This document shows positions 1 to 5,968 of a stretch of DNA of 64,000 nucleotides, piece after piece. Numbering within the stretch: the stretch's first letter is position 1; each line of letters begins with the position of its first letter. Position numbers and translations under genes: made by a program. The stretch lies in NCBI RefSeq assembly GCF_000385215.1, contig NZ_ARQK01000043.1, positions 1-64,000 of the forward strand, in the 5' to 3' direction. The notes beneath the pieces are model-generated. The model did no database searches. It was not told the origin of the DNA and saw nothing but the letters and a program-made list of their open reading frames with translations. This stretch comes from Thioalkalivibrio thiocyanoxidans ARh2. Its GTDB lineage: Bacteria > Pseudomonadota > Gammaproteobacteria > Ectothiorhodospirales > Ectothiorhodospiraceae.

Positions 1-562
1 GCGGAGGCATGCCGCCATTGCCCTCGTCGTCGTCATCTTCGTCCGCAGGGCCCGCAGCATCACCGGCCTGGACCATCTGCGGGGGCATACCGCCATTGCC
101 TTCGTCGTCGTCATCTTCTTCGGCCGGAGGCGCACCAGCTTCACCCGCCTGGGTCAGCTGCGGGGGCATACCGCCACCATTGCCCTCGTCATCGTCATCT
201 TCTTCGGCCGGGGGCGCACCAGCTTCACCCGCCTGGGTCAGCTGCGGGGGCATACCGCCACCATTGCCCTCGTCGTCGTCATCTTCTTCGGCCGGGGGCG
301 CACCAGCTTCACCCGCCTGGGTCAGCTGCGGGGGCATGCCGCCGTTGCCCTCATCTTCGTCGTCGTCATCGGCCGGCGGTGCGGCAGGCTCGCCCGCCTG
401 GACCATCATCTGGGGCGGCATACCACCCTGTTCTTCCTGTTCATCCTCGTCCGGTGCCTCGGCACCTTCGCCCATGCCCTGGGCTTGCGCGGCGCTCAGG
501 CCACCGAGGGCGAACAGGGAACTCATGGCGATGGCAAGAGCAGATTTACGGAAAGTCGACAT
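1..562 (-). CDS. Exported acidic tandem-repeat protein, partial (C-terminus beyond the window)
   Basis: I do not recognise a named family. The frame starts at ATG 562, preceded by a strong ribosome binding site (GAAGGAGAG), and stays open to the left edge, giving 187 visible residues. Residues 1-28 form a clear Sec signal peptide with a basic start, a hydrophobic core and a likely AQA|Q cleavage site. The mature part is built from repeats of about 28 residues. Each has a cluster of Asp/Glu, then EGNGG, then MPPQ followed by L, M or V, then QAGEAGAPPA. No Cys, no membrane segment and no enzyme motif are visible. The acid clusters suggest cation binding or a disordered, highly charged periplasmic or surface protein; that is inference. 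It sits directly downstream of a two-component system, behind its own sigma-54 promoter, so it is probably the output of that system. The plus-strand open frame over the same bases is a shadow with a Ser-rich translation. Confidence 0.85.
   Translation of the reverse strand, partial: MSTFRKSALAIAMSSLFALGGLSAAQAQGMGEGAEAPDEDEQEEQGGMPPQMMVQAGEPAAPPADDDDEDEGNGGMPPQLTQAGEAGAPPAEEDDDDEGNGGGMPPQLTQAGEAGAPPAEEDDDDEGNGGGMPPQLTQAGEAGAPPAEEDDDDEGNGGMPPQMVQAGDAAGPADEDDDDEGNGGMPP
7..417. repeat. Tandem repeat of about 84 bp inside the acidic protein gene
   Basis: Units begin near 7, 85, 166, 250 and 334, so lengths are 78, 81, 84, 84 and 84 bp. All are multiples of three, and the reading frame is kept. 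The units at 166 and 250 differ by a single base, which implies recent duplication or gene conversion. The array continues past the left edge. There are no unique spacers, so it is not a CRISPR array. Confidence 0.9.
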
Positions 563-646
563 AGTGCTTCTCTCCTTCATTTGAAGTTTCAGCACAGTCA
601 ACGGAATGGGCTCGATTGGCTTTCGGTTGACTGCACCCAAGGAGAT

Positions 647-662
647 AGCAGGGCCCGTGCCA
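647..662 (-). promoter_or_regulatory. Sigma-54 promoter (-24/-12) for the acidic repeat protein
   Basis: Read on the minus strand, the sequence is TGGCACG, then GGCC, then CTGCT. It matches the RpoN consensus TGGCACG-N4-TTGCW with one mismatch and has exact GG-N10-GC spacing. Transcription would start near 636, leaving a leader of about 74 nt before the ATG at 562. The only gene it could serve is the acidic repeat protein. An NtrC-family activator gene ends 190 bp upstream. Confidence 0.75.
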
Positions 663-735
663 ACAACGGCCAAAGAACTCGAGATCGTTTTTGTTCAGAT
701 ACTTACAAATACACACGCTTTCACGGTGCGGACCT

Positions 736-823
736 GGGTCACGGGGAAGCCCGGGTCAAAATGACACATGGGTCAGGGCGACCCGGGTCAGTACGGCCCA
801 TCGAGGGCAAGGGTCAGTCTGAC
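736..823. promoter_or_regulatory. Cluster of GGGTCA / TGAC half-sites, candidate enhancer (UAS)
   Basis: GGGTCA occurs at 736, 753, 770, 785 and 811 on the plus strand. The first three are 17 bp apart. The half-sites form inverted pairs: GTCA-N3-TGAC at 755-765 and again at 813-823, GACC-N2-GGTC at 731-740, and the perfect palindrome GACCCGGGTC at 780-789. The cluster lies about 100-190 bp upstream of the predicted sigma-54 start site, the usual place for enhancers of NtrC-type activators. Binding by the neighbouring regulator is inference. Confidence 0.55.
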
Positions 824-850
824 AGGACGCACGACCACAAACACAGGCGC

Positions 851-2287
851 TCATTCCCGGGGAGAATCTGCCTCGCTCTCGCCGAGCTTGCGATAGAGCG
901 TCTTGCGGCCGATCCCCAGTATGCGTGCAGCGCGCTGCTTGTTGCCCTCCACATGCTCCAGGACCCGGCGTACATAGGCCTGTTCGACCTCGGCCAAACT
1001 GGGCCAGTGACTGTCATCGCCGGTTCCGGGTACCGGCAGACCGGCGCCGGAAACAACCCCGGACGATTCATGCGATCCGCTCGTGGCCTCTGACTGGCGC
1101 ACACGCTCGGGCAGATCCCGCAGCTCGATCACCTCGCCGGTTGCGAGGGTCGCCGCACGCTCCATCAGGCTGGCCAGCTCGCGGACGTTCCCGGGAAAGC
1201 TGTAGCGCAGCAAGGCGCGCATCGCCTCGGGACTCAGCTCACGCGCGGGTAGCCCGCGCGCCAGCGCCTGTTCGCGCAGGAACTGCTGCGCCAGGCGCTC
1301 GATGTCATCCCCCCGTTCGCGCAGGGGCGGTATCTCGATGCGAAAGGTTTCGAGGCGGTAATAGAGGTCCTCGCGGAATTGTTCCTGGCGGATCCGTTCC
1401 TGCAGGTCCTGGTGTGTGGCGGCCACGATGCGCACGTCCGTCTCGATCTCCTCGTTCGAGCCCACCGGGCGGACCCGCCCGTCCTGCAGCAGCCGCAGCA
1501 GCTTGCTCTGCATCGCCACCGGCATCTCGGCGATCTCGTCCAGGAACAGCGTGCCACCATCGGCTTCCGTGAAAAGACCCCGGCGCGCGCCCTTGGCCCC
1601 ACTGAAGGCCCCGGCGACATGCCCCAGCAGCTCCGACTCCAGCAGGGTCTCCGGGATCCCCGCGCAGTTCAGCGCAATGAACGGCCCGTTGGCGCGGTCA
1701 CTTTCCGCATGCAGGGCGCGGGCAACCAGCTCCTTGCCGGTCCCCGATTCGCCGGTAATGAGCACGCTGCCATCGGCCGCGGCGATCCGCCGAATCAGGT
1801 CGTGCAACTTGAGCATGGCCGGGCTCTTGCCCTGCATTCCATGGAAGCTCTCGTCGGCAGCGAGGACCTCGCGATACTGGCGCACCTCCGCCCGCAGGCG
1901 GCGGGCCTCGGCGACCCGCTCGGCCGCCAGGCGCAGGTGGTCCAGATCGACCGGCTTGGTCAGGAAGTCATCCGCACCCGCCTTCAGTGCCGTCACGGCC
2001 TGATCGATGGTGCCGAAGCCAGTGAGCATGATGAACCCGGGTACCGGCACCGTGTCGCGCGCCACCTCCAGAACGCGGAAGCCATCGGCACCGGGCAGAC
2101 GCAGATCACTGACCACCAGCGAAACGGTTTGCTGGCGCAGGACCTGCTCGGCCTCCTCGGCCGACTCCACCGCGGTGACCGTATAACCCACCTCGGCCAG
2201 TTCCTCGGCCAGGAGCTCGCGATGGCCCCGGTCGTCCTCGACGATCAGCACGCGATCGTTCAGTTCGTCACCCCGGGACATGCTCAT
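851..2287 (-). CDS. Sigma-54-dependent response regulator, NtrC/ZraR type
   Basis: A 478-residue regulator with the full NtrC domain order. The receiver domain (about 12-125) has phospho-acceptor D61 in the VVSDLRLPG context. The AAA+ domain (about 150-385) has Walker A GESGTGKE at 179-186 and Walker B GGTLFLDE near 244-251. The C-terminal Fis-type helix-turn-helix (about 435-472) contains NKQRAARILGIGRKTLYRK. The sigma-54 contact loop reads GAFSGA (226-231) instead of the usual GAFTGA, a conservative change. The start ATG overlaps the stop of the upstream kinase by four bases, so the two are translationally coupled. When phosphorylated it should activate RpoN promoters; the nearest candidate is at 647-662. 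I cannot assign the stimulus, so I give no gene symbol. Confidence 0.92.
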   Translation of the reverse strand: MSMSRGDELNDRVLIVEDDRGHRELLAEELAEVGYTVTAVESAEEAEQVLRQQTVSLVVSDLRLPGADGFRVLEVARDTVPVPGFIMLTGFGTIDQAVTALKAGADDFLTKPVDLDHLRLAAERVAEARRLRAEVRQYREVLAADESFHGMQGKSPAMLKLHDLIRRIAAADGSVLITGESGTGKELVARALHAESDRANGPFIALNCAGIPETLLESELLGHVAGAFSGAKGARRGLFTEADGGTLFLDEIAEMPVAMQSKLLRLLQDGRVRPVGSNEEIETDVRIVAATHQDLQERIRQEQFREDLYYRLETFRIEIPPLRERGDDIERLAQQFLREQALARGLPARELSPEAMRALLRYSFPGNVRELASLMERAATLATGEVIELRDLPERVRQSEATSGSHESSGVVSGAGLPVPGTGDDSHWPSLAEVEQAYVRRVLEHVEGNKQRAARILGIGRKTLYRKLGESEADSPRE

Positions 2288-3819
2288 GCCGCTCCTCCAC
2301 CTGTTGCCTGCGCGTCCTGGACCGACTCCGACCCGGACGGTTCCGACTCCCCTTCGCGACAGGCGCCGGAAGCGAGCGGCAGCGTGACTACAAAGCGCGT
2401 GAGTTGCGGGTCGTCGCGATCCAGCCTTACCTGACCGCCATGATCCTCCAGCGCCACCTGTGCGACCGCCAGCCCCAGGCCAGTCCCCTCGCCCGTCGGC
2501 TTGGTCGTAAAGAAGGGTTCGAAAAGGCGTTCGGCCTGCTCATCCGAGATGCCGCGCCCCACGCGCGGGCCGTCGTCGGCCACCACGAATTCGAGCGTGT
2601 CGCCCTGGCAAGACCAGCTCACCCGTACGCATTCGGCAGCGGCCTGCGCGGCGTTGTCGATCAGGTTCTCCAGGGCCTGCCCCAGACGCAGCCGGTCGGC
2701 CGCCACGGTCAGCGGCCCTCCATCCAGATCAAAGCGTACCCGCTCGCGGCCCTTGCCACGCTCCTGCACGCGCGCCACGATCTCGCGCACCAGCCCTTCC
2801 AGTTCCAGCGGGCGCTGCTGCAGTGGATTGCGTCGCGCGAAATCCAGGAGCTGGCGCACGATAATCTCCACGCGCTCGAGTTCGGTCTGCAGTTCCTTCA
2901 TCTCCTTGTGCGCGGGTTCGCCCTCGGGAAGTCGTCGCGCGGCGCGCTGGGCGCGCCCGGCGATAATCCCCAGGGGCGTGCCCAGTTCGTGCGCGACCCC
3001 GGCCGCCAGCTGGCCGATGGCCGCCAGCTTTTCCGAGTGACGCAGTTTTTCCTCCAGCCGCGCCTGCTCCTCACGCTGGGCCTGCAACGCGGCCTCGGAG
3101 GCCTCGCGGCGCTCCAGCATCCCGTTCATCGTGATCGCCAGACGGCGCAGTTCCCAGGGGCCCTTCTCCGGGGCTCGCAGCCCGCGCTGGCCCTCGCCGA
3201 TATCCCGCATGGCGCCGATCAGGCGCGCCACATGACGCCCGACCGCACGATGGTGGCCAATCAGCACCACCAGCAGGAACAGCACGCTGACCGCCAGCAT
3301 CACCATGCCTCCCTGCCAGCGCAGCTGCGAGACATAGGCGCGGAACGGCGAGACGTCGCGGGTCACCTGCAACAGACCGACGATGCGCCCGGCGGAGTCC
3401 GACAGCGGCAGGAAGAACGAGAACACCTCGCGTCCCTGGTGCTCGTCGAACGCACCGAGGCTGCCGGTCTCGCTGATCGCCTGGGCCTCGCCCGGGTGGC
3501 GGATCGTGGGGCTGGGCGGTCCGCTGGTAGCGACCATGTCGCCCTGGGCGTCATAGACGTAGACGCCAAACACCTGGTCGATCTGGAACAGCGAGTCCAG
3601 TGACTGCTGCACCGTGGTCACGTCCTGATCCATCATCGCGGTGGCTACCGGCAGGCGAATGGAGCGTGCGACCAGCTCGATATCGGCCTGCATGCGGTTT
3701 TCCATCTGGGTCTGGAACTCCTGCAGCCCGAGCGTCACCGTACCCCCGACCACCAGCAGCAGGGGCAGCAGGACAAACAGCAACACCGCATTGCGCAGAC
3801 TGTTCAGGCGTGTGGGCAT
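2284..3819 (-). CDS. Membrane sensor histidine kinase, partner of the sigma-54 regulator
   Basis: A 511-residue kinase. Transmembrane segment 1 is at about 10-32. A periplasmic domain of about 135 residues follows, with a Cache/PAS-like stretch (VFGVYVYDAQGD near 83-94). Transmembrane segment 2 is at about 171-188, then HAMP and coiled coil (190-265), and a HisKA domain with phospho-acceptor H277 in GVAHELGTPLG. The C-terminal HATPase has the N box (NLIDNAAQAA) and G boxes (DDGPRVGRG, GEGTGLGLAV). The HELGTPL motif is typical of kinases paired with NtrC-type regulators. It is the first gene of the kinase-regulator operon and overlaps the next gene by four bases. The ligand cannot be read from the sequence; the large periplasmic domain implies an envelope or small-molecule signal. 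Confidence 0.92.
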   Translation of the reverse strand: MPTRLNSLRNAVLLFVLLPLLLVVGGTVTLGLQEFQTQMENRMQADIELVARSIRLPVATAMMDQDVTTVQQSLDSLFQIDQVFGVYVYDAQGDMVATSGPPSPTIRHPGEAQAISETGSLGAFDEHQGREVFSFFLPLSDSAGRIVGLLQVTRDVSPFRAYVSQLRWQGGMVMLAVSVLFLLVVLIGHHRAVGRHVARLIGAMRDIGEGQRGLRAPEKGPWELRRLAITMNGMLERREASEAALQAQREEQARLEEKLRHSEKLAAIGQLAAGVAHELGTPLGIIAGRAQRAARRLPEGEPAHKEMKELQTELERVEIIVRQLLDFARRNPLQQRPLELEGLVREIVARVQERGKGRERVRFDLDGGPLTVAADRLRLGQALENLIDNAAQAAAECVRVSWSCQGDTLEFVVADDGPRVGRGISDEQAERLFEPFFTTKPTGEGTGLGLAVAQVALEDHGGQVRLDRDDPQLTRFVVTLPLASGACREGESEPSGSESVQDAQATGGGAA

Positions 3820-3887
3820 CGGACGTTCGGGGGCCAGGACATCGCTGCCATGTTAGGCAGGGCTTTGGCGGGATGCGAATTCCGGGC

Positions 3888-3917
3888 AAAAAAAAAGCGC
3901 GGGTCGAAGCCCGCGCC
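3888..3917 (-). terminator. Rho-independent terminator
   Basis: On the minus strand a 7-bp stem GCGCGGG / CCCGCGC with a six-base loop is followed at once by nine T. It is the strongest intrinsic terminator in the window, yet no protein gene ends upstream of it. It therefore terminates either a small RNA or the leader of the kinase operon, whose first codon is about 70 bp further on. Confidence 0.85.
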
Positions 3918-3981
3918 AAGAAAACCACCAAAGGAGGATGGAGGAGTCCGCTGATGCTGACAGGGGGTCAACAAACAGCGT
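3888..3981 (-). ncRNA. Candidate small RNA or attenuated leader with anti-Shine-Dalgarno motif
   Basis: A transcript from about 3981 to the terminator at 3888 would be near 94 nt. In order it has a hairpin (TGAC-N5-GTCA flanked by GCTG/CAGC), then an unpaired pyrimidine-rich stretch containing CTCCTCC and TCCTCCTT, then the terminator. TCCTCCTT is the exact complement of an AAGGAGGA ribosome binding site, a layout typical of trans-acting regulatory RNAs. The alternative is a leader that attenuates the kinase-regulator operon lying 70 bp downstream. The evidence is structure only. Confidence 0.4.
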
Positions 3982-3987
3982 ATGCAA

Positions 3988-4016
3988 ATCTTCTAATATA
4001 GCGATCTTCTTGTCAA
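3988..4016 (-). promoter_or_regulatory. Possible sigma-70 promoter for the small transcript
   Basis: A perfect TTGACA (4016 down to 4011) is followed after 17 bp by GAAGAT. That has the two best-conserved -10 bases (A2, T6) but only three matches of six. Start would fall near 3981. It could drive the small transcript, the kinase operon, or both. Confidence 0.35.
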
Positions 4017-4182
4017 GCGGCCTCGTACGCAGGGGGTCGTACTCGTGGGCCACTCCGCTCGACCGCTTTTTTCAAGACCTGCACACCCTTAAGGACGCAG
4101 AGGCGCGCGTTCTATTCCCGGATTCTCGTCACGAACTGAAAAAAGGCACAATCGTGTTCTCACTACGGATTGATGCAGCCCT

Positions 4183-4863
4183 ATGCTCCGCCACTTGAGC
4201 CATCCCGTGACCGCGCTGGCCCAGAACGCCACCCTGATCTGGTGCGACCGGACACTTGCCGCCGCCTGGGTGGACCCCGGGGCCGAAGCCGACACGTTGA
4301 TCGAGATCGCAAGGCGAGAAGAAGTACGGCTGGACTGCATCCTGCTAACCCATGGCCACCTCGACCACGTTGGTGCGGCTGCCGAGATGGCCCGGCGCTG
4401 CAACATCCCGATCCTGGGCCCACAGGCCGAGGATGCCTTCTGGCTGGATCAGCTGCCGATGCAGTGCCAGATGTTCGGTTTTCCCGAGATGCCTGCGCTG
4501 GTACCCGACCGCTGGCTGCACGATGGCGAGAAACTATCGCTGGGCGAGACAACGCTGGAGGTACTCCACTGCCCGGGGCACACCCCGGGTCATATCGTGT
4601 TCTTCGATCGCGAAAGCCGCCTCGCCCTGGTGGGTGACGTGCTGTTTCATGGTGCCATCGGGCGCAGCGACTTCCCGCGCGGCAACGGACCGCAACTGAT
4701 CGAATCCATCACCCAGCGCCTCTGGCCGCTGGGCGACGATGTGCGCTTCGTCCCCGGACACGGTCCGGAGTCGACCTTCGGGGAGGAGCGCCGCAGCAAC
4801 CCGTTTGTCGGGGATGCGGCTCTCGCCGCTGGCGGCCAGCCTGGCCGCGGACGCTATTATTGA
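4183..4863 (+). CDS. Metallo-beta-lactamase-fold hydrolase (glyoxalase II / YcbL type)
   Basis: A 226-residue, single-domain metallo-hydrolase. It shows the full metal-binding set: THGHLDH at 56-62, the third-ligand His in HCPGHTPGH near 131, the bridging Asp in LVGDVLF, and the last His in VPGHGPES. Length and motifs fit the small YcbL-like branch of hydroxyacylglutathione hydrolases rather than full GloB (about 250 residues with an extra helical domain). It likely cleaves a thioester such as S-lactoylglutathione in the cytoplasm. The true gloB is not seen at its usual place beside rnhA in this window. The stop codon lies inside a short palindromic repeat (4862-4888). The gene is monocistronic, convergent with htpX. 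Confidence 0.85.
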   Translation: MLRHLSHPVTALAQNATLIWCDRTLAAAWVDPGAEADTLIEIARREEVRLDCILLTHGHLDHVGAAAEMARRCNIPILGPQAEDAFWLDQLPMQCQMFGFPEMPALVPDRWLHDGEKLSLGETTLEVLHCPGHTPGHIVFFDRESRLALVGDVLFHGAIGRSDFPRGNGPQLIESITQRLWPLGDDVRFVPGHGPESTFGEERRSNPFVGDAALAAGGQPGRGRYY

Positions 4864-4888
4864 TGCGTTTCGCTTCGCTCAACGCATC
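4862..4888. repeat. Short palindromic element over the hydrolase stop codon
   Basis: GATGCGTT (4862-4869) and AACGCATC (4881-4888) are exact inverted repeats around an 11-base loop rich in CGCTTCGCTC. Elements of this look are dispersed in many proteobacterial genomes (from memory, not checked). It supplies part of the TGA stop of the upstream gene and may help end transcription. Confidence 0.5.
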
Positions 4889-4916
4889 CTACGAGCGGAC
4901 CCGCCCCCAAACGAAG

Positions 4917-4939
4917 AAGGCCGCCCTGTGGGCGGCCTT
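4917..4939. terminator. Bidirectional terminator hairpin between convergent genes
   Basis: A 10-bp stem AAGGCCGCCC / GGGCGGCCTT with a three-base loop stands between the hydrolase (plus) and htpX (minus). The A and T bases at the stem ends give short T-runs in either direction. Confidence 0.7.
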
Positions 4940-4969
4940 GCCGATTCCTGCCTGACGACCCGATACGGA

Positions 4970-5857
4970 TCAGCTGTTTGCCCGCAGCGCCGCGATGCGC
5001 TGCTCGATCGGCGGGTGGCTCATGAACAGCTTCTTCAGCCCCTGGGCCATGCCCCCACGGATGCCGAAGGCGGCCATCTGATCGGGCATGTCCACCGGAC
5101 GTCCCGACGCGCGCGCCAGCGACTCCAGCGCACCGATCATCTTGTCGCGACCGGCGAGCTTCGCGCCCGCCTCGTCGGCCCGGAACTCGCGCTGACGGGA
5201 GAACCACATGACGATAATCGAGGCGAGGATCGCCAGGATGATCTCGGTGACGATGGTCGTGATCCAGAACGCCGGGCCATGGCCCGCCTCGTTCTTGAAC
5301 ACCACGCGGTCGACGAAATGACCGGCCACACGTGCCAGGAAGATCACGAAGGTGTTCACCACGCCCTGGATCAGCGCCAGCGTGACCATGTCGCCATTGG
5401 CCACGTGCCCGACCTCGTGGCCCAGCACAGCCTCGACCTCGCCCTGGCTCATGTTCTGCATCAGCCCGGTGCTGACCGCGACCAGCGCGTTGTTCTTGCT
5501 CATGCCGGTAGCGAAGGCGTTCGGGTCCGGGGAGTCGTAGATGCCCACCTCCGGCATGCCGATCCCGGACTCGCGGGCCTGGCGCTGCACCGTCTCCACC
5601 AGCCACTGCTCGGTCGCATTGCGCGGCTTGTCGATCACATGGACCTTCATGGTCTTCTTCGCCATCCACTTGGAGATGGCCAGCGAGATGAAGGAGCCGC
5701 CAAAGCCGAACACCGCGGCAAAGATCAGCAGCGCATTGAGGTCGAGGTGGACCCCCTCCTCGTCGAGGATGCGCTCCACACCCAGCAGGCGCAGGGTGAT
5801 GCTGAGCACGATAATGATGGCGAAGTTCGTCGCCAGAAACAGCGCAATACGTTTCAT
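4970..5857 (-). CDS. htpX: Membrane zinc metalloprotease HtpX
   Basis: A 295-residue M48 family protease of the inner membrane that degrades misfolded membrane proteins alongside FtsH. Two N-terminal membrane segments lie at about 5-25 and 42-62. The zinc motif HEVGH is at 147-151, followed by two more hydrophobic stretches. The third zinc ligand is the Glu in FRADEAGA. Length matches the family (about 285-300). The C-terminus carries the usual [15 protein letters not shown] block. The gene is single, separated from parC by 111 bp. Confidence 0.95.
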   Translation of the reverse strand: MKRIALFLATNFAIIIVLSITLRLLGVERILDEEGVHLDLNALLIFAAVFGFGGSFISLAISKWMAKKTMKVHVIDKPRNATEQWLVETVQRQARESGIGMPEVGIYDSPDPNAFATGMSKNNALVAVSTGLMQNMSQGEVEAVLGHEVGHVANGDMVTLALIQGVVNTFVIFLARVAGHFVDRVVFKNEAGHGPAFWITTIVTEIILAILASIIVMWFSRQREFRADEAGAKLAGRDKMIGALESLARASGRPVDMPDQMAAFGIRGGMAQGLKKLFMSHPPIEQRIAALRANS

Positions 5858-5968
5858 GAAGCCTTCCTGTACTCCATCAATTAAATCTTCGGGATGTGCT
5901 TATAGTCGGGGCATGGCCGCAAAATTCAAGCCCGACCCCCTCCACAGACCACGGTTGGTCCCCGCGGT

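Larger units (their letters stand above)
3820..4182. other. 363-bp intergenic region between divergent genes
   Basis: This separates the kinase operon (minus) from the metallo-hydrolase gene (plus). It holds an A-tract and hairpin that form a minus-strand terminator (3888-3917), a perfect TTGACA box on the minus strand (4011-4016), and an AT-rich stretch around 3985-4010. No open frame here has a convincing start and codon usage. Confidence 0.7.

Noticed and set aside
7-417. Possible CRISPR array because of regular repeats
   Set aside because: Units are contiguous 78-84 bp coding repeats without variable spacers, and no cas genes are present.
9-584. Plus-strand open frame with Ser-rich repeats at the left edge
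   Set aside because: It is the antisense of the acidic repeat gene, which has a signal peptide, a strong ribosome binding site and a promoter on the minus strand.
3853-4053. 66-codon minus-strand frame
   Set aside because: It reads straight through the strong terminator at 3888-3917.
3938-4198. 86-codon plus-strand frame between kinase and hydrolase
   Set aside because: The AAAGGAGG stretch touches its ATG without spacing, the sequence has no protein-like pattern, and it overlaps the real hydrolase start. The purine motif is better explained as the complement of the minus-strand RNA candidate.
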